A stretch of 64,000 nucleotides of DNA from Ypsolopha sequella (lineage: Eukaryota > Arthropoda > Insecta > Lepidoptera > Ypsolophidae). The notes beneath the pieces are model-generated. The model worked only from the letters and a program-made list of their open reading frames with translations. It was not told the DNA's origin and ran no database searches. Location: NCBI GenBank assembly GCA_934047225.1, contig OW203991.1:1736001-1800000 (forward strand), written 5' to 3'. Position numbers and translations under genes: made by a program. Of the stretch, positions 56,681-64,000 are shown one piece after another (positions within the stretch are counted from its first letter, which is position 1; each line of letters opens with the position of its first letter).

Positions 56681-58454
56681 CTTAACTTATCATTATAAGA
56701 GCTTATTTCTAAATTTTAACCTGTGCCCTGGAAGTAACCCTGTTCCTTAATAAGCAATCTTGAAGATAACCCCTGCAACAAAAAAGGTAATAAACAGATT
56801 TTATTTACGAAAAAAGTATAGTTACTCCTACGATGACAGAACATGCACATATTACATATTTGAAATCGTAAACGGATTCAAGCTAAGATCGTGATCTATT
56901 GTTTTACTTTTGATTAAGCAATAATGTGAACTCAACAGATTTACACACGAATAAGCATTTAGTTGAAATTTTACCGGTCGTTTCTATTTAAAATTTGAAG
57001 TTTCTTCAGTTCAAGCTCATTATTTGTAAACAATGTCAACGGTTATAACGCCACAATAAGAACTATCAGTAGTTAGTCTGTCATGCTGGCGTCAGTACAT
57101 AATGGCGTCCGTATATATGTGCAGGTTCTGTAACTATTGACGTTCCAAGAACCTACAAGCGCCTTACTCAATAGGACATAAAGGGACAAGATCCTGGCTT
57201 TATTGCATTCTAACAGTATATTACTGGTGATGCTTGTGTCGATAAACATATATGTACGTTGCAGTTAATTAAGGTGAATGGATACGCCAACTGCAATTTG
57301 GACCTGTCTTTGAAGGCCTACTCTTCCCACACGGGTGGTCCAAAAACTTTCATAAAAATATATGATAGGCATTATAGAGCCAAAAATAAATTTTAAGTTT
57401 CATAAACTGTTTTTCTATTGTAAGTTTTGACAAAAAAAAATCGAAAGTCATCGAATTCACATGATTAACACAAGAATTCTCTTACTCCTTCCAAACGCCT
57501 AAAGTGATTTTAATTATTATTTCACCATATTATAGGAAATTTTTAGATCTAAAAAATGTAACTTCAAATTTTTTTTCCGTTTATGGCGTCCATGTGAAAA
57601 GTATTATTTTCTCCTATTTTGTGCTAGCCGGAGACGCAGTGGTTGTCGTAACAGCCACTTTTCAAGGCACGCTGAAATAAACATTATTTCAATGTCGTTT
57701 CCGTTGATATTTGTACCGACACACATCGAGTTGCTTATTTAGCGTGGTCATACGCCTTAAACCTAGATAAATACACAAATTTAATCGTACCTCTTTGATC
57801 GCACTGGGTGGATGTCCATTACTTTTATGGATTTTAGAATATAGGAAAGTGAACTAAAAACAAATTATGTGAGAAAAATAAATCTGTTTCGCGGCTAGCG
57901 ACTTAACCAGTTTCTCTATCGAGATCTATTTGACTCTTTCGCATTTTTAATACTTGTTATACCAGCTATTAATGCACATATAAACGCTCATGAGGGCGTT
58001 ATACCCCTTCATGTCTTCTGGAATGTTGAATTTGTTTCCTAATCTAAAGCACTCTAGTAATTTTATGAGTTTCCCAAGCGAGGAAATTTGCTATAAATCT
58101 TATAATCTTCGTTTAATTTGATAGCCAAAAACATATTAATTTTACTGATTTAAAATGTCTTGTAATTTAATAAAGTTTTCACTAGTGTGTTTTTCATAAA
58201 TGAAGCTTAAACCAAAAGTCTTTAGATAACACAGATCCAAAAATAATATCATACATCGAACATATCGACGAAATTATGATCTTCGATTATGATTATTTCA
58301 AATTAAAATCTAAAGCAGGAAAACCAGCAGGCGCTTCCTAGATATCAATGAATGTGAAACCATTTCTCACACTTTACTACAAATTGCTATTAATAGCACC
58401 ATAGTGCACGCGTGTCTTGAATGAGAAATAAATAGTTTGATGCAATGGAAGGAC
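56681..58454. other. No gene seen
   Basis: AT-rich, only short unrecognised frames. GACTTAACCAGT followed by TCTC at 57899 also occurs at 6151, possibly a shared repeat end. Confidence 0.35.
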
Positions 58455-58702
58455 ATATTTATTTATTTTACTTAACATATAGTCACGATATGAATCCCAA
58501 CGGTGTCAAAGGTGTTGCCAATTGTGAACTGTGTAATGCAAGTTCACACTTGGTTCACCCGTTTTTCAGCGACGTTCTTATTATTACTACGGTATAGAGC
58601 ACGCAGAAGCACGCAGCCCGAACACAAATTTATGTGCAACGCAGTGATTGAACCCACGACCTCTGAGTAAGCACTAGCACTCCACCACTCGACCACAGAG
58701 GC
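58455..58702 (-). mobile_element. tRNA-derived SINE
   Basis: On the minus strand it begins TGCCTCTGTGGTCGAGTGGT (tRNA-like, A box TGGTCGAGTGG). It continues to GGTCGTGGGTTCAATCACTG (B box) about 45 bases later, then a 150-bp body and a TAAAATAAATAAATA tail at 58455-58470. A transcript would be made by Pol III and copied by a LINE sharing the tail. Confidence 0.75.
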
Positions 58703-58879
58703 AAAATTATTTTTGTCTTAACATAATATGATGATAATAAAAAATTTGTTCAAAAACTAAAACCCGACTACTGTAATATCACGCTCTAAAAAGTATGAAA
58801 CAAGAAAATATACTCATTTCCAATTGTTATGTACAAACTATTCAAAACTTATCGTGTATTAAATAAACAATTTATAATT

Positions 58880-59055
58880 AATACATTTTACAATATTCAT
58901 AGTGATTTTAAGAGGATCGCCCTGGTCATATGCTACTTTTCCCTGAATCTTATGATCGCTGATGAATGTATTTTTTTTTTGTTAGGGTGGGGAGCATACG
59001 ACCACTGCTGTCCTCTGAACATCACTATGAATATTTATTAAATACATTAAAATGT
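58880..59055. mobile_element. Foldback MITE
   Basis: ATATTCATAGTGATTTTAAG at the left matches the complement CATCACTATGAATAT at the right, with CATATGCTAC/GGAGCATACGAC and outer TAATACATTTTA/AAAATGTATTA parts. Confidence 0.7.
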
Positions 59056-59583
59056 ATTACGTGTTGTTGTTTTCCACTACGGACCAAGACTGAACAGATA
59101 ACACTAACAAACAGACAGACATACTCCCCCATTACATACATTACGCACACATGCCATCTCTTACAACCCCTGCCACTCCCTCCTCACCAACACTCTTTCA
59201 CACTTACTCTCGCAACTTCTCTTCCTTATATACTTCTCCTTCACTCTTTCACATTCATCAATCTTAATTAATGAATTTTTACGAAAAGGGGGTCTCAATA
59301 TAGGGTCGTGTGCATTTTTAAAGTGCACTAACATTTCAAGAAATACGAATAAAGCCAAAAGTGTGACATTTCACATTCAAAACACATTAAAAAACAATGC
59401 AATAGATTTTAGGTGCCAGGGCTCATATAAACGTTTTTGAAATCTTTGTTATAGCCCATCTGGGTTTCTTTTAGAGAAGAGAATATCGGTACTCTCTCAG
59501 TGCCCTTCATCCTCGATCACATCGACGCTTACCATCAGACGCGGTAGATGCCAACCGTAAGGGTATTATGAACAAATATATAT

Positions 59584-60015
59584 TTAAGGCGCTCTTATCC
59601 CAAAATCAGTAATTTCAAAGTCAAATAGAACTTTCAAATATCGTCCAAAACTTCCAAAAAAAAAATACGCAATATAGTTCGAACCTTTATCTAGGTCTTC
59701 CACGCATGTGTTACACGATCAAATAAACTTTGCTTGATAGAAATAATTCACGAACACAGCATGTAATAAGACCTTTCAAATCATGCCATTTCAATAATTC
59801 CACTTTTTTATTAACGAAACATATCTGGTAATATTGCTCTCTAAATTTTCTTGGTTGACCACGTAAGTGGGTTTTAATAAACATATCCCTTATTTTTAAA
59901 CAATTTAAAAACCGATAAAAACAACAAAAAAGTACAAAAGTGTGGTTATTTTCTTTACTCTTTACACGTAAAGAAAAAGACAGAGAGTCACTCTTCTGGG
60001 ATAAGAGCGCCTTAA
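59584..60015 (-). mobile_element. piggyBac-type MITE, copy 2
   Basis: TTAA at both edges and AGGCGCTCTTATCCC termini. Inverted relative to 25029-25448 and similar throughout. The minus frame 60025-59711 matches that of copy 1 residue for residue for long stretches (FIKTHLRGQPRKFREQYYQI). Confidence 0.85.
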
Positions 60016-60944
60016 TATGATCCATAGAGTATGTGGTTCCATTTTAAGTTACCTGACTATTGTCACTTGGCTGCTAATGTAAGCAATAAATAAACAGGTC
60101 TACACACACATACGTATCTGTTAACAAATATACAGGTACTACTAATTTATTGAAACTGCCCCGAGGTATAATTACCGAGACATCGGTATATCGAGCACAT
60201 TTACAAAAGCATTTACAGTCACATTTGTACTGTGCCTGATTTTTTTTAATTAATGAATCGATTTTTCTCTTTTAACGCCTTAGAAAAAAAAAACATATAT
60301 AAGTCCCATTTTTGATGCCATATACCTATGTATATAACAGCGCCATTAGCCGATTTTATTATGTTTATTTTAGCTATTACCCTTTATAATTATGGAAATC
60401 CCATGCAGGTGTATATCCAAAACTATCAGAATTATCGTTTAATAATAGTTTATAAGCGATAACCGAAAAGATCGATTATGTAAAAATATATCACATCCCT
60501 ACGGCCAAGCCTTTTCCACTCCGCCACAGTATAAGGAAGAAGACAGTATTCTATCTTCATACAAACGGGCCGAAACGAACTCCTCCCAAATCTCGGTTGA
60601 AATCATTACTCAGTTCACGACAGTCGCGGTCGCACGCTTTCGTAAGTCATTCCCTCGCATTGTTGTAAATTATGGCACGTCATTATTGAATATGTTGTGA
60701 ATTGTATGGCTGTTTAAATTAGATAATGCGACAATTTAATATAGCATTATCAAATACGTAAACAGTCAGTTGGCAGCCCTATTAGGTGCCCTATTTAGGC
60801 ACCGAGCGCCGTAGGTATTGATTTCAAGGACACCGCCCAATTAAGGCTCTACGGAAAAAAAATCGAAACTTTAAGAACTTGCATATCTACTTCAGTAAAT
60901 AATGTATTATTTTGATAAAATAGTATATTATTTTTGGAATCTTT
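60016..60944. other. No gene seen
   Basis: AT-rich; a more balanced patch at 60500-60660 has no frame of note. Confidence 0.35.
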
Positions 60945-61290
60945 TTCTAGGGATCTGTTAAAACAGAAACGCGATTGGAGAAATTCGGCTCGATAGAAAT
61001 ATTTATTGAAATGAGGTCTTTTTTGACACTAATTCTCCTGGTTTGATAATTTGGAATGACATATAGACTTCAATTATATTTTATTAGATGGGTTTTAACA
61101 GTATCTAGGAACTGGTTAAACGAAATGTTGATAGCAACTTTAGTAGACTTTATATTAATAAAAAACCGACTTTTTGCTACTTTTCCACGAATCCGTCCCT
61201 CTCGCACTGAGAGTTTTTTCGCATATAGAGTGACAGAGACGCTAAAACTTTTACATATCGCCTTAAACTACTGTCTACTTCCTTATACTG
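60945..61290 (+). repeat. Dispersed repeat C/D, uninterrupted copy
   Basis: Begins with GGCTCGATAGAAAT, passes TTTTATTAGATGGGTTTTAA and ends with the ACCGACTTTTTGCTACTTTT block shared with 17060. It is a useful empty-site reference for the copy at 63015-63600. Confidence 0.65.
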
Positions 61291-61984
61291 TGACTTTGCT
61301 AAAGCTTTAAACATCAGCGGCCCACCCTGGCGCGGGGCATTCAGTGTGTAAGAAGAGTAACGCGATAGAAAGAGAAGCTCAGCGAGGCGCCTTAAAGTGT
61401 AGCCACGCAACGCTGTGCGAGCTGAATTGCATTTTATTGCCACGGGACGAGAGTAGTTTTTTATTTGTTTCTTTGAACAGTGGATCTCTTGTAGCATAAT
61501 TGTTTCTTCTATGCTACTGCACAGTCAGGCCAACAAGTTTAGAACTTGCAATGCAAATCAAAATATATTATAAAATTTTGAAAAATATACATGCATTGTT
61601 TTATTATTCATCGTCCTAGTATATTTTCTGAATGTAGACTATCACTCAAACAATCGACACTCGAACACTCTCAATTTACTGACGATTTTCAACTGATAAT
61701 AATCGAGTCACGATCTCGTTGAAAACTCGACCTGTTTCTTCAAAACGCAAATTTTAATCCATTACCCTAACATTAAAAGTATCCGTATTGTATATATACC
61801 TGACCCGGGCCATAAATTCGTAACGTCTTACAACAAGACAATTAATGGGCCGATATGACCCGACGCTGCCCTCTGGCAGGGTATAAACCTAGCTATTATA
61901 TACATATACATCGATTAACCGACTCCATTTGTTATGTGTTATTGATGGTTCTGTAAGCCATTTTATTTACTCCAATACTACATT

Positions 61985-62700
61985 ATGGTAATTACAACAT
62001 CAAGAGCGGTTTTATAAGTACATACATTCTTTATCCGATGTTATAATATTACATTACAACACCGCGATTCTGCGCTGTGATTAGCCCAAATTATTTTAAC
62101 ATCAATAGAGAGCCAATCAACAGCAGTGAAAAGAAATAAGCCCCATCCGTATCTCTGAAGCCACGCCCCCTTTATTCTAGTGGCTTCTGATTGGCCTTAA
62201 GACAGCATTACCAGACGACGCACCTGAGTTTCGTGAACAAGTGTTTTTCTTCTCAGTTTTCGTAAAATTGCAATATTAAATAAAACTTCTTGGTACTCGG
62301 TTCCACAAATATAATAATGTTTAATTACTTTTTTAAGTTGCTACTGGTTTCGTCGTTTTACGACATCATCAGGCACTGTATTTGAGTTGTTAATAATACA
62401 TTTTTGAATACATTTTTTAAAAAACCACAAATTATATGTGTTTACATAAACCCGAGGAACCGAGTACCAAGAAGTTTTATTTAATATTGCAAGATGTCGT
62501 TCCATCAAGAAGCAACAACATTCACCGTCAACTATTTCGTAAAATTGTTAATAGAAAATATTATAAATAATGTAATGCGAAGACGATATTTTTGATATTT
62601 TACCAAAAAAACGTCACTGGAAATTAAGATTTAAAAGACTCTAGCGTTTTGTATGGATGAAAGGTAGACAAAGAAATTAAGATTAAAAAATGTATGTTTT
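61985..62700 (+). repeat. Dispersed repeat G, copy 2 (interrupted)
   Basis: Aligns with 47320-47770 on both sides of an insertion at 62271-62534. The insertion is flanked by TTTCGTAAAATTG on each side (62258-62270, 62535-62547). Confidence 0.65.
62267..62492. mobile_element. Inverted-repeat insertion with hammerhead-like motif
   Basis: ATTGCAATATTAAATAAAAC (62267) and its complement (62473-62492) extend with CTTCTTGGTACTCGGTTCC, giving nearly 40-bp perfect arms. The minus strand of 62335-62385 holds CTGATGA, a GTCGT/ACGAC stem and GAAACCAGTAGC. Confidence 0.75.
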
Positions 62701-63014
62701 GAATTTTATTAGGAGTACCTGCTTGCTAGACTCCTAGTTTTAACAGAAATATGATATGCCCAGGCAGATGATGATCTGCCCAATTCTGCGATGTGTCGAC
62801 GACATATATAGATAAATGAATGATAGACATAATAATATGCTGTAAGTGCCTCAACAACAGAATTCCTTCCATATTTCCATATTTTTGTAGAAAAGATTAT
62901 TTATAAAAACAGCCACTATCTGACTGCTACTATTTGTTTTACCGATAATGAGAATTGAGGGGGTTACAGCGCTATTGTAAAAATATTGACACTATTTGAC
63001 TGTAACTAGTTTCA

Positions 63015-63600
63015 AAAAGAAAGTTTGATAGTTTAATTAGGATAACAGTAATTAGGATGAAAACTTTCGCTCGATAGAAACAATTATTGAAATGAGATTT
63101 TCAAGCACACTTTTGCTTCTCGTTTGACAAATAGGAATCACGTAAAGAAATCAAACATATTTATAGTACGTTTCAAATACCAAGGCCCCATTGCACTTTA
63201 GACGGTCATAAGGCGTTAACAATAGGATTAGTGATAACAAAAGATACCTGGCCAGATACGCGTGCCAATTTGAAGTGCTCCAAATTAGATAACAAAAGGC
63301 AAACATTATGAGCATGTTAAGTTTCTAGTGCAATAGGGCCTTGGTATTTGAAACGTACTTTATCTTTTGTTATCACTAATCATATTGTTAACGCCTAATG
63401 ACTGTCTAAAGTGCAATGGGGCCTTGGTATTTGAAACGTACTATAATTAGATGGGTTCTAATAATATCTTGATTTTGGTTGCAGGAAATTTGGCTAACAA
63501 TTTTTTTTTCCTCCCTCTCAGACTGCGCGTTTTTCCGCTTGGAGTGACAGTAACCATTGAAAAATTCACATATCACCTTAAAATGGATAAAATCCATAAT
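63015..63600 (+). repeat. Dispersed repeat D, interrupted copy
   Basis: Aligns with 60945-61290 on both sides of a TA-flanked MITE at 63164-63443. Confidence 0.65.
63164..63443. mobile_element. TA-flanked MITE with a duplicated end
   Basis: Ends TAGTACGTTTCAAATACCAA and complement, within TA duplications (63162-63163, 63444-63445). Inner arms (63181-63247 with 63360-63429) add a long stem. A third copy of the end (GGGCCTTGGTATTTGAAACG) lies at 63337-63356. Confidence 0.85.
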
Positions 63601-63778
63601 CTTGCCTGCTATCTATTCTTTTGGTGATGATGAGAATTCAACAGATCAATAAATTTATTCATCATATGTGACTAACAAAGAAAAGACCAAGAGCAAAATA
63701 GTGTTGGCGTTCTTTTGCATCCTGAACCGGGGAAGTGGTAATATATGCAAATTGGAGGAGCCTTTTCACTGCAGGAGC

Positions 63779-63913
63779 CATCGTTGTACCGAGCTGTGTC
63801 GGGTGGTCCACATCGTTGTATCGAGCTGTGTCGGGTCGTCCACATCGTTGTATCGAGCTGTGTCGGGTGGTCCACATCGTTGTATCGAGCTCTGTAACGG
63901 GCGGGTGGTCCAT
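63779..63913 (+). repeat. 32-bp tandem repeat, four copies
   Basis: Unit CATCGTTGTATCGAGCTGTG then TCGGGTGGTCCA. The last unit carries a short insertion. Overlapping frames on both strands are repeat-driven and not called. Confidence 0.85.
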
Positions 63914-64000
63914 GCATTTCCTAGTAGACATAAACTTCATTATCTTAAAAACCCCATTCATCATTGTTATAATTATCCATGTTTTTTGCCCTCATAGTTC

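Noticed and set aside
61177..61497. 106-codon minus-strand frame
   Set aside because: Runs through dispersed repeat C/D; no recognisable domain.
63662..63997. Frames of 81-109 codons on both strands
   Set aside because: Open because of the 32-bp tandem repeat.

Overview
The window looks like intergenic, repeat-packed DNA from an insect, most likely a moth or butterfly. The reasons are its AT-rich composition, a mixture of mariner, Tc1, piggyBac-type, Ty3/gypsy and two-ORF LINE sequences, tRNA-derived SINEs, and repeat motifs that I recall as typical of Lepidoptera. The taxon is inferred. I found no convincing host protein-coding gene. Almost every long open frame is a transposable-element gene, a fragment of one, or chance.

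Layout. 1-5.2 kb: a solo Gag frame (1311-2123) upstream of a polypurine tract and a possible long LTR (3180-5128), resembling a gag-only non-autonomous LTR element. 5.3-15 kb: dispersed repeats, TIR/foldback elements (one inserted in a 22-bp minisatellite) and decayed LINE ends. 15-29.7 kb: Tc1 and mariner transposase relics, several MITEs, a TTAA-flanked piggyBac-type MITE and lepidopteran-type dispersed repeats.

29.9-43 kb is the centrepiece, with three levels of nesting. A TIR/foldback DNA element (arms near 29895-29954 and 42886-42945) contains a Ty3/gypsy-like LTR retrotransposon (29955-42466). The LTRs are 587 bp, differ at one position by eye, end TGTTAGC...GCTAACA and have the target duplication ATAG. 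That element in turn contains an almost complete two-ORF LINE (about 35938-40627). The LTR element has kept Gag, a protease remnant and integrase, but has lost reverse transcriptase and RNase H. Its 5' leader holds about 11.5 copies of a 153-bp unit, each predicted to fold into two hairpins. The whole array lies between a good splice donor (30837) and acceptor (32710) just before the gag start.

43-52 kb: a TTAA-flanked piggyBac-like deletion derivative, foldback elements, a tRNA-like sequence, a LINE reverse transcriptase split by a TA-flanked MITE, and a 5'-truncated antisense LINE related to the inserted one. 52-64 kb: overlapping retroposon 3' ends, a tRNA-derived SINE, a second TTAA MITE, a 13-bp-flanked insertion with a hammerhead-like motif, a TA-flanked MITE with a recognisable empty site, and a 32-bp tandem repeat.

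Nothing forms an operon-like pathway. The biology here is turnover of mobile elements: proteins supplied in trans, elements landing inside elements, and structured RNA in non-coding parts.
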